Below are positions 1-11,640 of a DNA stretch of 64,000 bases, one piece after another. The stretch is from positions 35,478,639 to 35,542,638 of the forward strand of contig OY978530.1 in the NCBI GenBank assembly GCA_963854835.1. The letters are read 5' to 3'. A program made the translations under genes and the position numbers. Source of the stretch: Megamerina dolium. Taxonomy: Eukaryota > Arthropoda > Insecta > Diptera > Megamerinidae. Each line of letters starts with the position of its first letter. Position 1 is the first letter of the stretch. The notes below the pieces were generated by a model, which saw only the letters and a program-made list of their open reading frames with translations, was not told where the DNA came from and did no database searches.

Positions 1-5
1 AAACT

Positions 6-650
6 GTGCAGTCCAAGCTTGAAGAGCATGAGTTTGAGGCGCTTGAAATTAATGCGCGCCCGAAATTCATATCAAACTACATTCGTGTGAAGACCGCACA
101 AACAAAAGAGCTAAATTCGCGCCACGTGTCTGACATCAGACATTCGTCTACTATTTGCCACCTTGCAGCAGATGATCCATCCACTTCGATTATCACCTAC
201 CAACCTAATGCGCGTCTACCGCCTTTGCAAATTTCAAAACTCGGTGGAACATACACCCAATAGCTCTATTTCTACTTCATGTTCCAGACAATGGTGGGTA
301 ACGATTCTGAGGTAAGCAAAATTGAGAAGTTCCAGCACATGCGCACGAGTTTGAAGGACCAGGCGATAGACGCAATTCGCTCATTAGAAATAAATGACCA
401 CAACTACGACAAGGCCTTAGGTATACTCCAAGATCGTTTGGATAATAAGAGTTTAAATTTTCAGGCACATATTAAAGAATTGTTTGGGCTAAAGCAATGC
501 GAAAAAGGAGCTGTTGACCAGCTGACAGAGCTAGGCGATAAGTTCAACGCTACTCTGCGAGCGCTTCAGACGATAGCAACAAAAGAGCAAGATGGTCTAC
601 TCATCCATCTCATCGTCAACAAATTCGATGTTGATTTTCAAATAAAATAG
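6..650 (+). pseudogene. BEL/Pao gag remnant
   Basis: Two open pieces (6-263 and 279-650) cover the Gag region of BEL/Pao elements, the DUF1759-type domain. The first ends in the KLPPLQISKL-like run (here LPPLQISKLGG) that precedes the domain. The second carries FQTMVGN, IEKFQHMR, SLKDQAIDAIRSLEI and ALGILQDR, which match the helical Gag core. A stop between them at about 261 and another at 648 break it. In an active element Gag forms the cytoplasmic particle that packages RNA. It is decayed and not functional. Confidence 0.8.
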
Positions 651-924
651 GAAGAAACTTCGCCAATCAAGTAACTGCCTATGTTGGATTCTGTGATGGC
701 GTTTTGGAACAAACGCTGTCAAATGTTGGAAAATGTGGCAAAAAATCGAATTTCAATTCTCGTAAAGCATTCATAGCATCGAATGTCGTATCAAACTGCT
801 TGTTTTATAATAGTTCTGAGCATTATATATATCGCTGCAATCGGTTTCTAAATTCGCCTCCTGGGCTACGTCTGAAATAGGCAAAGGGGCTACAGCTTTG
901 TATAAATTGTCTTAAGAAAGGCCA

Positions 925-1400
925 TTTTTAGAAATCATGTAAGTCATCCAGCTGCAGAGATTGTGGTGCAAAGCATCATACGCTTCTCCATGTAGCTCCA
1001 AAGTTTGCACCTGTCGTTGAAATGACGCCTCCACATCCATTGCCGCTCCAATACATCAATCGCTTGTTAGTTCTTTAGCTGAGAACACAAAGTTACTACC
1101 TCATAATGTTGTGTTTTTGGCCACTGCTGTAATTCTTGTAAAAAATCATGTCGGTTCGCTAGTTCCATGCAGAGCCTTATTGGATTTAGCGTCTTAATTA
1201 AATTTTGTCTCATCACGTTGCGCTAGTATCATCCAGCTAAGGAAAACTAAATCGACAACTCTTGTTTCCGGTATTGGCCAGACAGACCTGGTTGCTGATC
1301 ATACTATTGAAATTTCTATGTAGTCACGGTTTGGCAACTACGCGATTTCATTTACTGCTGTTGTTACGCAATCCATCACTGAGAATCAACTCAATTATAC
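925..1400 (+). pseudogene. BEL/Pao zinc-knuckle and protease remnant
   Basis: Translation from about 925 shows KKGHF, then CRDCGAKHHTLLH at about 955-995, the Cys/His knuckle typical of BEL Gag-Pol. Around 1165-1185 the reading ALLDLAS replaces the expected aspartic protease box (LLDxGS), followed at once by a stop. The catalytic Asp is still visible, but the Gly-Ser part is lost. No open frame runs through the region. Confidence 0.6.
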
Positions 1401-1549
1401 CTTGAATCATTCAAGGTCGATTGGCAGATACCATCGAATATACAACTTGCGGACCCTTGATTTTACAAGTCACAACGAATCGACATCCTTATTGGAGCTG
1501 GTCTATTTTTTATCTCTTGTGCGTCTGACAAATACGATTATTTTATCAG

Positions 1550-2739
1550 TTGCCACTGTTGCAGAAAACTTGTTTGGGTTGGGTTATTTCTGGAGGCGTG
1601 TTACCTACCAATCGCACATCAACTTGTCTTGCTGCAGTCAAAACTTATTCGCTTGAAAATTATACGGACGCATCTCTTAATGAAGTAGATCAAAAATTCT
1701 GGGAAATTGAAAATATTTCATCCTTTATTTCTAAAGTTAGTCAAGAAGAATTGGATTATGAAAAGCATTTTCAAGAACAGTATACTAGATTGGATTCTGG
1801 TCAATATGCAGTTCGCTTGCCGTTTAAACGTAATCCTGATCAACTTGGTGCTTCATACCGTAATACACTCAATCGTTTTAGAAATATTGAACGGAAGCTG
1901 GAGCGTACACCTGAGATAAAAACTCAATATTCGTTGTTTATGTCAGAGTATTCTGTTTTGGGTCACATGTCTACTTTCGAAAGACTGCCACCTGGTGTAG
2001 CAACGTTTTGCTTGCCACATCATTGTGTTTTAAAAGCAGATAACACAGCCACCAAACTGCGCGTTGTTTTTGATGGCTCCGCTCGAGATCTTCTGGATTG
2101 TCGTTGAATGACATTTTAATGACAGGACCCACTATCCAGCCAAAATTATTCGAGACTCTTCTTCGCTTTCGCTCGCGTAAAATCGCTTTGACAGGGGATA
2201 TAGAGAAAATGTATAGATGTCGGGCCCTGATGGTTTTCTGCAATGTATTCTCTGGAGACATAATCCAAATGACGACATACAAATATTTAAATTGGAGACA
2301 GTCACATACGGCACAAATCCAGCGTCCTTTCTCACTAACAGAGTTATTCATTGGATCGAAAATTGTCTTACGCGATTTTGTAGAGGAAGTTTTGGAAATC
2401 AAGCGACAATCTAGCAAACTACTGTCAAGAGGAAATTTTAAAATTAGAAAGTGGTGTTTTAACAGTCCTTTCATGTTACCTGAAATTTCTGAGGCCGACA
2501 GGGAAAAGTGTCTACAATTCAATGACGGAACCAATATCACCATGACTTTGGACTTATGCTGGAATCCAGACAGTGATGAATTCTTTTTCTCGTTTTCACC
2601 TCAAACTTTTAATTCAAAGATTACTATACGATCAGTATTGTTGATGGTTGTCCCATTTTATGACCCACTTCGGTTAAAAGGCCCGGTGATTGCGAAGGCG
2701 AAAATCTTTTTGCAGAGAGTTTACCTCAATCGATCCTAG
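1550..2739 (+). pseudogene. BEL/Pao reverse transcriptase remnant
   Basis: Frame 1550-2107 carries the pre-RT linker (FWEIENI, YAVRLPF, GHMSTFERLPPG) and the RT start (TKLRVVFDGSAR). Frame 2098-2739 continues with MTGPTIQPKLFE, the catalytic ALTGDIEKMY, then IRKWCFNS and VPFYDPLRLKGPVIAKAKI from the end of the RT. The YVDD catalytic box expected near 2370 has been deleted: the text runs from RDF straight to VEEVLEIKRQ. It cannot encode an active polymerase. Confidence 0.8.
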
Positions 2740-2805
2740 CTATATGGAACGAGTTATGCAGGGTCTATGAGTTTATTGTGAAAATGTAGCTTTCCCCGAG
2801 TTGTC

Positions 2806-4010
2806 TTGCATTCGAGAGATAAGCATCTAGCAGAGGATTATATGGCACTCCAAGACAACAAACCGATTGATTCATCGAGCAAAATCTACAATCTTAACCC
2901 AATCTGGCGGCAGGCTAGAAAATTCAACATTGGACTTCGAATCAAAACACCCTATAATATTGCCGAAAAACATCCAATCACTGATGCCGTCATCGCTCAA
3001 TATCATCGTCAACAGCTTCGTGCTGGGCCGCAGTCGTTCCTTGCTTCAATTCGGCTACAGAATTGGTCCATAGGTGGCAAGCACACAGTGAACCGTATTG
3101 TCAACAAATGCAAAATTTGCTTTCGAGCGAAACCTAAGCTGCCGAGCATATCATGGATAAACTTCCGCTGGATAGGCTACAGGCTAATCGAGCATTTCTG
3201 GTCACTGGAGTGGACTTTTGTGGGACATTCTTTTATAAGTCCGAAGTTCGTAACAAACCACCGATAAAATGCTACGTTTCTCTATTCGTTTGCTTCGCAA
3301 CGAAGGCGATTCACATGGATCTGGTTTCTGATTTGTCCACATCAGCGTTTCTTGCAGCATTAAAAAAATTGCGTGTCATTGCGACCAACTTTGTGGGTGC
3401 GAAAAATGAGTTGGCTGAGTTGCGACGTTTGTTCAATAATAGTGCACACACCGAAGCATTTGTTCGTCAATGTTTGAACGATGGAATTGATTGACAGTTT
3501 ATATCACCTCGTTCTCCGCATTTTGATGGACAATGGGAGGCTTCAGTAAAATCTGCCAAGTATCATTTTAAGCGTACCGTAGTCCTATCTGTTTTAACAT
3601 TTGATGAGCTGCGCACGTTAATTTATAAAATATCAGCTGTTCTCAATTCACGAACTTTGTGTCTAATTTCAGAAAATCTCTACGATATAGAAGTACTAAC
3701 ACCTGCTCATTTTCTGACCGGGGCTCCACTTACATCTTTTATTGAACCTGATCTTAGGGTAATAAATCTGGATCGGCTCGACAGATGGCAGCGAGTATCA
3801 CGAATGCAGTAGACTTTCTGGGAGAAATGGTGCAAGAATATCTGACAACTTTGCAGCAACGAGCTAAGTGGTGCGCCAGCAAACCAAACCTTTCAAGTGG
3901 CGCAATAGTCCTAATAAAATATGAAAACGTACCCTCTCTTAAGTGGAAACTGGAGTCATCGATCTTATCAAAGGCAATGATGGTGTTGAACGTGTAGCTG
4001 TGCTAAAACT
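2806..4010 (+). pseudogene. BEL/Pao integrase remnant
   Basis: 2806-3267 holds the zinc-binding region (ITDAVIAQYH, VNRIVNKCKICFRAKP). 3153-3494 holds the catalytic core start (GVDFCGTF, CYVSLFVCFATKAIHMDLV, SDLSTSAFLAAL). 3500-4010 shows the end (HFDGQWEASVKSAK, LTPAHFLTGAP, LDRLDRWQRV), matching the DUF5641-type tail of BEL Pol. RNase H, which should lie between RT and integrase, is deleted near 2745-2810. Several frame changes break it. Confidence 0.8.
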
Positions 4011-4095
4011 AGTGGCGGTACAAGCAGACGTGCGATTCAAAAGCTTTGTTTACTTCCATTAGAGGATGATTATATTGAAACTCATAGACTTTCAA

Positions 4096-4360
4096 CAGGG
4101 GCAGGATGTTTAGCAAACACTTGGCCTTGTGGTTCTCTTGGTTGTTTTTGACAACACCAACAAGTACATTGGCATTACACTGTTTGAGAGAATAACCTTA
4201 TACTTAGATTTATAATAAAAACAACTAATCTGCAAGTCAGCTGCTTATACTAAACGTAATTTAATGTATTATATCAATAATAGTTTAGAGCGCTGTACCA
4301 TTTACTTTTTATAGTAAAAAGTCAAATAAATTTAGTTTTGTAATAGGCATCCATGAAAGA
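4096..4360 (+). repeat. Probable polypurine tract and 3' LTR start of the decayed BEL element
   Basis: CAACAGGGGCAGGA is followed by TGTTTAGCAAAC at 4108. BEL elements commonly place a G-rich tract directly before an LTR starting TGTT. The AT-rich sequence to about 4360 would then be the LTR. No second LTR is in the window to confirm its ends. Confidence 0.45.
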
Positions 4361-4377
4361 AGTTGTTCTTTTTTTTG

Positions 4378-4840
4378 TACTAAGAATACTGAAAAACCTC
4401 AGTATTTCTACAGTGTCCATATGCCATAAAAATTCAATATTGCCTGCGCGTGCACTCACAGATCCAGGTTCTGAATGTAGTTTTACAACAAACCGTTTCA
4501 AAAATCCCTACTAGAAATATCAATGCACAGATGTTCGGAGGTAATCGTACCGTTTCAGCAAAAATTTAAAAAATTTGCATACTCAATTTATGCTCATCAC
4601 ATGACCATCATTTCAAATTACAAGTTATTACACTAGTTTTGAAAAAGCTTACCGGAAATTTGCCTAATTGTTCTCTCGATCCTTCCATTTACAAAAACAT
4701 CCCTGCTCCTTGTGTGAAATCAAATGCATATGTAGTAAGAATAAATGGTTGATCAAAGTTTGGATATTGTTATAATGGAGGATTCAAGCGTTTCTGCTTC
4801 AATCATTGCCATTGCATTATTCTGATCAAATGAAAGGTGT
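4378..4840 (+). pseudogene. BEL/Pao protease-region fragment of a second family
   Basis: The plus strand reads LPARALTDPGSECSFTTNRF at about 4440-4500, the aspartic protease box of roo/Max-type BEL elements (LIDPGSECSF). It continues with FEKAYRKFA*LFSRS and a broken LPNCSLDPSIYKN-like run at about 4650-4700. Stops and frameshifts interrupt it. It follows the end of the first BEL but belongs to a different part of Pol, so it is either a separate fragment or a rearranged piece. Confidence 0.55.
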
Positions 4841-4849
4841 GTTTTTCTT

Positions 4850-5570
4850 CAGTAGAGAATTTAAACATTTAACAATTGCTGCAGAATCCGGTATGAATCG
4901 TCGGTAATAATTACAAAATGCTACAAATGTTCTTACTTCGTCAGCATTAGTTGGTATTTCACAAACGCTTCGCAGTTTGTGGGATCTGTTTTTATAACCT
5001 TATCTGTTATATGGTGTCCTAGGTATATGACTTCTGATTTCAAAAATTGACATTTACTAGCGGTGAGATTTTTTAATTGTATTGTTTTAAATGATTAAAA
5101 ACTTTAATAAGGTTTTGATTATAGTAATTTGGTGAGCGTCGAGATACTATTATGTCATCTACGTATAGGAAAGCTTCTGAATTTAAACCGCTTAATGCTA
5201 TGTTAACATACTTTGAAAACTATTGGATTAAATTTTTAGTCCAAATGGCAAACGTTTGAAATGATGTCTATGTTGTGTGGAAAAAGCTGTCATTGGTCTC
5301 GAATTTTTTTCTAATGATATTTGGTGAAATGAACTGCTTATATATAACGTCGAAAAGTGTTTAGATCTTCCTAACATGTCTAGAACATCTTCTAGTCTCG
5401 TTGGTGGAAATTTATCATTTACTATCTTGTCATTTAGTTTTCTAAAATATACTACTAAGCGCCATTTCTTTTTGTCATTGATACTTTTTTTGGTACTAAT
5501 AGTTATGGTGCGTTTTAAGGGCTTACATAAAGAAATTCAAATAACTTCTTCTTAAATTCATTTAATTCAC
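4850..5570 (-). pseudogene. Ty3/gypsy reverse transcriptase fragment
   Basis: The minus strand reads, from high to low coordinates: KKKWRLVV (about 5460), LEDVLDMLGRSKHFST, HFKRLPFGLK (about 5240-5270), LYVDDIIVSRRSP (about 5135-5170, the YVDD polymerase box), then DPTNCEAFVKYP and CNYYRRFIPD at about 4890-4990. This is the palm and thumb of a Ty3/gypsy RT with several frameshifts and no open frame. Protease and integrase are not attached. Confidence 0.75.
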
Positions 5571-5639
5571 TTTTTCTTTTTTTGTTTGAAAGATAATACA
5601 TTTTTATTATGCATAGGTTAATTAGTTTTAAACAAAATG

Positions 5640-6530
5640 GAGTTTAAATGGCCTTCACGTTCAGTGACGCATGTGCGACATCTTATCAAAAAGTTGTTCG
5701 TTACTACCTGGAGGGTTGTAGCGGGAATTGCCTAAATTGTCGTTCGAATGATTGTTTCAAATCATTTAAATTTGTTGGTTTGGTTTTGTAAACTTCCTGT
5801 TTGGAATATCCCCACAAGAAAAAATCAGATGAAGTAAGGTCAGGAGACCTTGGGGGCCAACGGAAAGTGGAGTTTCTTGAAATCAGCTTTTTGGGAAATT
5901 TTCGCTGCAATTCTGTCATAACAGTCCTGGCTATGTGAGCAGTTACACCATCTTGTTGAAGCCACACAGAGTTGAAAGGGATTCTTTCTCGGAGTAGTTC
6001 TGGAAAGAAAAACCCTTTTAACATCTTTAAGTAACGGTCTCCATTGATCGTAACAGTAACGACGTTTTCTTAGAAAAAGTGAGGTCAGACAATGCACCTT
6101 GATGAACCTGCACGCCACACTGTGATGAGAAGGGGGCGTAATTCCGTAATTTTCATTGAAAATGAAAATGGGCCTCATCTGACATAAAAATTCAGTTCAA
6201 GATGTTTTCGTCCTCTTTCGATATTTGAAGGAACTTTTCACAACATTCCGAGCAAATTGGCAAGTCTGATGCATTCAGTTAGCTTGTTAGTTGCATTTTA
6301 TACGGTAATAAATTTAAATTTTTAATTCAAATCGTCTGCAGTGACTGTGTTCCGATATTCATTTGAGCAAATAAGCATCTTGTCGAAACTGTAGGATTGG
6401 CTTGTATGGCAGCAACTGCAGCAGCTATTGTTTCCTGTGTCCGAACTAAGGGTTCGCGATGATAAGGTTTTCTTACGATTGTCCCACGCTCGGCAAAATT
6501 ATTCCCGACCCACATTTTCTAGCTCTGGCT
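5640..6530 (-). pseudogene. IS630-Tc1-mariner family transposase pseudogene
   Basis: Three minus-strand pieces form one cut-and-paste transposase. 6327-6515 has the helix-turn-helix region (REPLVRTQETIAAAV, NPTVSTRCLFAQMNIG). 5840-6178 has MSDEAHF-like text near 6170 (first catalytic Asp). 5704-6024 has WLQQDGVTAHIA (second Asp) and WPPRSPDLTSSDFFLWG (third Asp, 36 residues on by my count). The third residue is Asp as in mariner, not Glu as in Tc1. Frame changes near 6025-6180 and a stop after 6180 inactivate it. I could not define inverted repeats. Confidence 0.75.
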
Positions 6531-6765
6531 CAACTCTGTAGAGGGACAGTGGAGCTTTGTTCTTGTATCGTATATTGTACACCGATCGTGGGCATAGGGC
6601 GTCGAGAATGACGTTTGTTTCCGTATCAGGTTCAATGTCTTTTGTTATCTCAATCAGAATTTTCTCACTCTTGAGTGGGTATGTGTAGAACTGTTTTTTT
6701 TTTCAAGATACTTCACTACCTTACGGTATCCAGGTTCAGAGTAAACCTGAATTTTTGTTTCGTGT

Positions 6766-7140
6766 ATGATACGCTCCGACTGACGAAAAGGACGATGCGT
6801 CCAAAGAGGACTTCTTTTAGTTCCTCGAAGAAGTTTATGACCGTTGCCCCCGCCACAACATCAAAATAGTGCTTGGCGACTCTGATGTCAGCGTGGGCAA
6901 GGAAGGTACCTTTGATTCAACGGTCGGAAAATTCAACCTCCACCAGAACACTTCTGATAACGGAATGAGGTTGACCGACTTCGGCTCAGCAAGAAACACG
7001 ATAATTACAAGTTCCAGATTTCAACATCTCGACAACCATAAAGGGACGTGGCTGTCTCCAGATCGAAGAACCAAATTGACCCTCTGAAGATTGACGGAAG
7101 GCATGCTTCCAGTGTGATGGACCTGTAATCGATCCGTGGT
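6766..7140 (+). pseudogene. RTE-like endonuclease remnant (copy A)
   Basis: 6869-7087 reads MLGDSDVSVGKEGTFDSTVG, then FNLHQNTSDNGMRLTDF and FQHLDNHKGTWLSPDRRTK. These match the AP-endonuclease-type nicking domain, in which GDFN and TWxSPD are conserved. Here the GDFN Phe-Asn is replaced by Ser-Asp. The open piece stops at 7087 before the SDH motif. It would nick target DNA for target-primed reverse transcription if intact. Confidence 0.7.
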
Positions 7141-7506
7141 GCCAAATCGACTCGGATCACTACCTTGTTGCACCTAAGTTGAGAACAAGTTTATCTGTCG
7201 CAAAAAACAACCAAAGTCCTACACGGAGAAAGCTTGATGTCAATAAGTTGCAATCACCAGAAACAGCAAATGCTTTTACCACTCGATTTTCGAATGCTTA
7301 TGCAGAATACTTCTTCGCTTGATAATATATTCGCATAGGGGACACATATATCCCACTCCAAGACTACTGAGTTTATGAAGGGAACACTTCTCTACGCTAC
7401 TGAATGGCGACGCCTCGAACAATCCCGCCAGTGGAGGAGATCTCTAGAACTCACCAATAACTGAAGATAGTGTAGATGGTCCACTATCCGACCATGACGG
7501 GGTCGG

Positions 7507-8610
7507 ATGGTGGATGGTGGTGGTGGGTCGGATGAAAGCATGCCCGATGATTGGAGGCTCAGTGTTCTTTGTCCCATACATAAAACGGGAGACCACACAT
7601 TTTGGGCCAATTACTGTGAAATAAGTCTTCTTAGCATAGCATACAAGGTATTATCGAGCGTACTGTGTAAAAGATTGAAGCATATCCGTAACAACCTGAT
7701 TGGACCTTATCAGTTTGGCTTCAGACCTTGTAAATCCATCATCGACCAGATTTTCACACTGCACCAAATACTAGTGAAGACCCAAGAACAACAGATCGAC
7801 ACACACCATCTATTTGTTGATTATAAAGCCGCTTTCGATAGTCCGGTAAGGGATTATCTGTGCACAACAATGTCTGAGTTCGGTATTCCTGCGAAGCTGA
7901 ATTCCTGAACGGGGTTTCAGACAAGGTTATCGTGCGACTTCATCAATCTGATTATGGAGAAAATAACACTAGCTGCTGATCTACGGCATAATGGCACTTT
8001 CTTCAACGAAGGTGTCATACTGTTAGCGTATGCCGATGATATTGACATAATCGATATGAACACGCGAGCAGTCAGTGCAGCATTCTCAAAATTCGAAAGA
8101 GAGTCGCGTCGGATGGGTCTTACGGTGACCGAGGGCAAGATGAAGTATCTAGTGTCAACAAACAAAGAGTCCCGACATCTTGGACAGCACGTCACTGTTG
8201 ATAACTACGCTTTTGAAGTAGTGAAGGACTTTGTCTATCTTGGAACCAGCATCAACAACTGTAATGACGTCAGCCTAGAGATCATGCGTAGGATAACTCT
8301 TGCTAACAGGTGTTACTTTGGACTGAGTAAGCAATTGAGAAGTCGAGCCCTCTCTCGAAGAACGAAAACTAACTCTACAAGTTTCTCATAATGCCTGTCC
8401 TAACATATGGGGCTGAAGCCTGTACAATTTCCACCTGGGATGAGCTAATGCTTGGAGTTTTCGAGAGAAAAGTCCTACGCAAAATCTTGGACCTATTTGC
8501 GTTGGTGGTGAGTACTGAATAAGGTACAAGCATGAGCTGTAAGAGAACATGACGGCGCTTGAAATTTCTAACTGGCGCCAGCTAGCGAAGAACAGAGTTG
8601 GCTGGCGAAG
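7507..8610 (+). pseudogene. RTE-like reverse transcriptase remnant (copy A)
   Basis: 7507-7908 carries SVLCPIHKTGD, ISLLSIAYKVLSSVLCKRL, GPYQFGFRPCKSIIDQIFTL and HLFVDYKAAFDSPVRDYL. 7954-8391 carries LLAYADDIDIIDMN with an intact YADD, then GLTVTEGKMKYLVSTNK and MRRITLANRCYFGLSKQLRS. 8391-8610 shows the C-terminal region with frameshifts. About 90 bp between the two main pieces are missing compared with copy B. The RT is broken although its catalytic box survives. Confidence 0.75.
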
Positions 8611-8670
8611 CATGTTAATTTCGGCCTAAATCGATATTCGGTTGTTATGGCTACATAAGTAAGTAAGTAA

Positions 8671-9124
8671 TATATATATTGTTTACGCCAGCAGCGACGT
8701 CTTGTCACTTAGCAACATTGATGAGTGCGACGCGCGATAAACCGCACGCAAGTTACACACGATATGTGTTGCTTCACCTCACATCGATGGCGACAGATGA
8801 CAAGACGCTGATGCAGCAGGGTTCGTTTAATTCTCTCTCTTCCTCTCCTCTGTTTATGCCATTGTCCTCATTCGCCATGCGCTTTTAATGACATTATCTG
8901 ACATTCAGGCATTAACCATATTGATACAATTAATGGTAAATGAGAGTTGGAGAGATAATTGAACCGGGACATGTCTTTTATATGCAAAAAATCAGTCCTG
9001 TTGAACGATCAAATGTTTTTTTCTTTGCTCACTATGAGTTAACATTTTCTTAATCAGTACAGTCGAAAAGTAAAGTTGGAACGAGGCGGTTGTTCGTAAT
9101 TTCAATTGTTCTAACCCTATTCAT
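8671..9124. other. No gene recognised
   Basis: Between the end of RTE-like copy A and the 45-bp repeat there is AT-rich sequence with only short accidental frames. I see no domain, structural RNA or terminal repeat in it. Confidence 0.5.
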
Positions 9125-9400
9125 ATTATAAAACGTCTGTTAAACTTCAATTTGTCTAACATTAACTAAATTATAAAACGCGTGCTAAATCTCCATTTTT
9201 CTAACAGTATTTAAATTATAAAACGTGTGTTAAATTTCAATTACTCTAACATTATTTAAATTATAAAACGTGTGTTAAATTTCAATTATTATAACATAAT
9301 TTAAATTATAAACGTATTAAATTTCAATTATTCTAACATAATTTAAATTATATATGTGTACTAAATTTCAATTATTTCAACATTGTTTAAATTATAAGAC
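9125..9400. repeat. 45-bp tandem repeat, about six units
   Basis: Units start ATTATAAAACGTGTGTTAAA and end CTAACATAATTTAA. Six successive units can be aligned by eye from 9125 to 9390 with a partial seventh. The first units are more divergent, and the fifth and sixth carry small deletions. A degenerate partial unit may precede at about 9103. It lies just outside the reversed gypsy fragment 1, so it could be a subterminal part of an LTR or an unrelated minisatellite. Confidence 0.8.
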
Positions 9401-9837
9401 ATTACATCGTTAATATAACCTGAAATATAAGAACTTTAAACATGCATTTTCCATCAAATGAACACCAATTTTCATCTACGTAAGTGTACAGAGCACCAAT
9501 TTTCATCTACTCAGTGAAATAGTTCTTGGGTGGAAGATTGGTATCGCGTGTGGTATATGTCTAAAAGATATAGCAACATCTTGCAAACTACTATACCTTG
9601 ATCTAAGGAAATTTTTCAATTGTACATTGACATTGAGGAAATGTGATTTTTCAATAGCACGCGATGTTGTAATATGTAAAAGAAAAGTGCTAATAGTGTT
9701 TATAACTTTTTACGTATCATCACTTTTATGATATAATCGAACTTGCAAAATATCATAAAATCAATTTCTGTTTTGTTAATAAACGTCAGCGGTGTTACGG
9801 TGACGAACAAGTATACGGTCGAGGCGTAAAAACAATT
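9401..9837. other. No gene recognised
   Basis: AT-rich sequence containing a short direct repeat of CACCAATTTTCATCTAC at about 9463-9510. No coding domain seen. Confidence 0.4.
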
Positions 9838-11640
9838 GTGCATTGGTATTATGGGCAAATGACTGAAATTATATATTGTGCATCGGTTCAGTGTAACAAG
9901 AAAAAGCTGAACGTTCGATTACTTTTTACTGTTACTCTTCCTTTTTACTGTAAACCACCGTCAAATGCCTGTCACATAACACTTGTATGTACACACTGTG
10001 TATTGCTGCTGTTATATAAAACAGTCCAAGTATTTCATGAGAATGCTGCTTATTCTGTTGACTCCATTTAACTCTGTACCACTTGGTTCAGTATATATTG
10101 GGGCTTATGTGTATGCAACCTCAACTCGGTTAGCTCTTTGTTCTATGTTAACATCGCTGTCTAAATATTTTCCGGTGTGTCTAAACCTTGCTGGACAAGT
10201 TGTCTTTCTACTGTGTCAACGATCCCCTCTACTCCAGATGGCGAGATTACCAGTAATATGGATATTCAATTATTTTCTACAAATTATAAACCTGTTTTTT
10301 TATTTTCCCATAATTGCACCTACATAATAGTAGCAGTATATTCTTATAAATCAGACTTTTGTTCTATAAAATTTGTAGTTGTTATGTTTTTACAAAGTCG
10401 TATAATTTTTGTCTAAATCCCTTTAGACAAGTCATATGGTTGGTCCCTAAAAGGAAGGAAAACATAAGTTAAGTTAAATAAACACTTACTTTATATTAAT
10501 GTACCTGAATTGCATACTTATCATATGGCCACCCTGACTCTCCGCATAAATTCTTTTTATGCTGTATATTCGCCTCACTTTCGACGATTGATCGATCAAT
10601 TCAAATTCAGCCCTTAACTTTAAACATCGTGCCATTCCGAGCGGTAATCTAGTTTACGAACAAAACGATATTTGTTTATATTGTATACAATATTATAATT
10701 AATAATACTCGTAATATCATTGTGATAATAATCTACAATAAAAGCCTAGTGAATTTATTATTACACGTGTAATTCATTGCTAGTGCGTTTATACATGGTC
10801 CTTCAAGCCAAACATAAACCGGTGCCTATACGAAATGAGGTGAGAAACAATAAGTGCGTAAAACCAAAAAAAGTTATGAATATAAAAAAAACAATATAAA
10901 GTGTAAAAATTAAAATAATCAAAACATCAGTAATAAAATATATAAAGCAAAAATACTATAACAAATAAATATGTGCAAGAGTATGTACAAAAACTAAAAA
11001 GAAAATACATGCGTTTCATATTGGTTTAATAAGTGCATTATACTAACATAATTAACAACATATAGAAAACGGCAAAGACAATAATACATAAAAAATATGT
11101 ACATAGCTAAATAAAAATTAAAAAATGTTCAGACAAAAGGTTGTTTATAATATAAGTTTTATATATTAATTTATCTTTCCCAAAAGTTAAAACAAGTGAA
11201 ATGCATCGTTGTTTTACATATTGTATAATATAACAACAACGTTGCAATTTCCTTCTGTTGCAATAATCAGGTTTTCTGCACTCTCGATTGTGCACATTTT
11301 CATCAAAGACCGTGTAAGACGGAATGGTAACCCGTTATGTTAATTCTCTCCATTTATTCTCTAGCTTCTATCTCCTATTGCTATGACTTTGATATATCTT
11401 CCATAACGATTTCCTAACAGTATCCACACACCGAGTTACAATTCAACGCGATGCATTGCAACAGAAGTGGTTATACACATGAACATGGCAACTTTCCCTA
11501 TTCTATATCCTGAAACGTTAATACATAGTTTTTACTTTACACCATTATATTTTATATCGTAATCTGAAAAAGAAAATTGTTTTCCTACTGCAAACACTAT
11601 TAATTCGTTAAACTACTATTACTTATTGATAAAAATGTTT
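9838..11640 (-). repeat. Non-coding 3' region and LTR-like sequence of reversed gypsy fragment 1
   Basis: This stretch is visibly related to 14430-15400. Shared blocks include GTCCAAGTATTTCATGAGAA, TTTTCCGGTGTGTCTAAACC and TTACAATTCAACGCGATGCA. In both places it lies just beyond the integrase end of a reversed gypsy pol fragment, so it is probably the element's 3' untranslated and LTR sequence. Small frames inside show no protein domain. A tRNA-primer-site-like TGGTCCTTCAAGCC at about 10797 may instead mark another decayed LTR; that is weak. Confidence 0.55.

Larger units (their letters stand above)
1..4360 (+). mobile_element. Decayed BEL/Pao LTR retrotransposon, 5' part off the window
   Basis: Gag, a CCHC remnant, protease, reverse transcriptase, integrase and the C-terminal integrase region follow in BEL order on the plus strand, each broken by stops and frameshifts. 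RNase H is almost entirely missing, and the RT lacks its YVDD box. A purine-rich tract at about 4096-4107 precedes a TGTT that fits a 3' LTR start. The 5' LTR lies outside the window. It belongs to a different family from the intact BEL at 16531-23453 and is far older. Confidence 0.85.
6766..8670 (+). mobile_element. RTE-like LINE copy A, 5'-truncated
   Basis: This is a non-LTR retrotransposon that automated annotation often labels craniofacial development protein 2-like. It keeps the end of the endonuclease, most of the RT and the 3' end. It ends with GTTATGGCTACATAAG followed by an AAGT repeat tail at about 8645-8670, the same terminus seen in copies B and C. The first part of the endonuclease is missing and many frame changes are present. 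RTE-like is a judgement from domain order, lack of RNase H and the short repeat tail. Confidence 0.8.

Noticed and set aside
6869..8391. Craniofacial development protein 2-like host gene
   Set aside because: The endonuclease and RT motifs, three copies and the repeat tail show that it is a LINE.
8650..8675. AAGT microsatellite
   Set aside because: The same repeat follows the same end sequence in the copies at 40232-40249 and 62239-62255, so it is the 3' tail of the RTE-like LINE.
9100..9400. CRISPR-like array
   Set aside because: Units are contiguous 45-bp tandem repeats with no unique spacers, in an insect genome.
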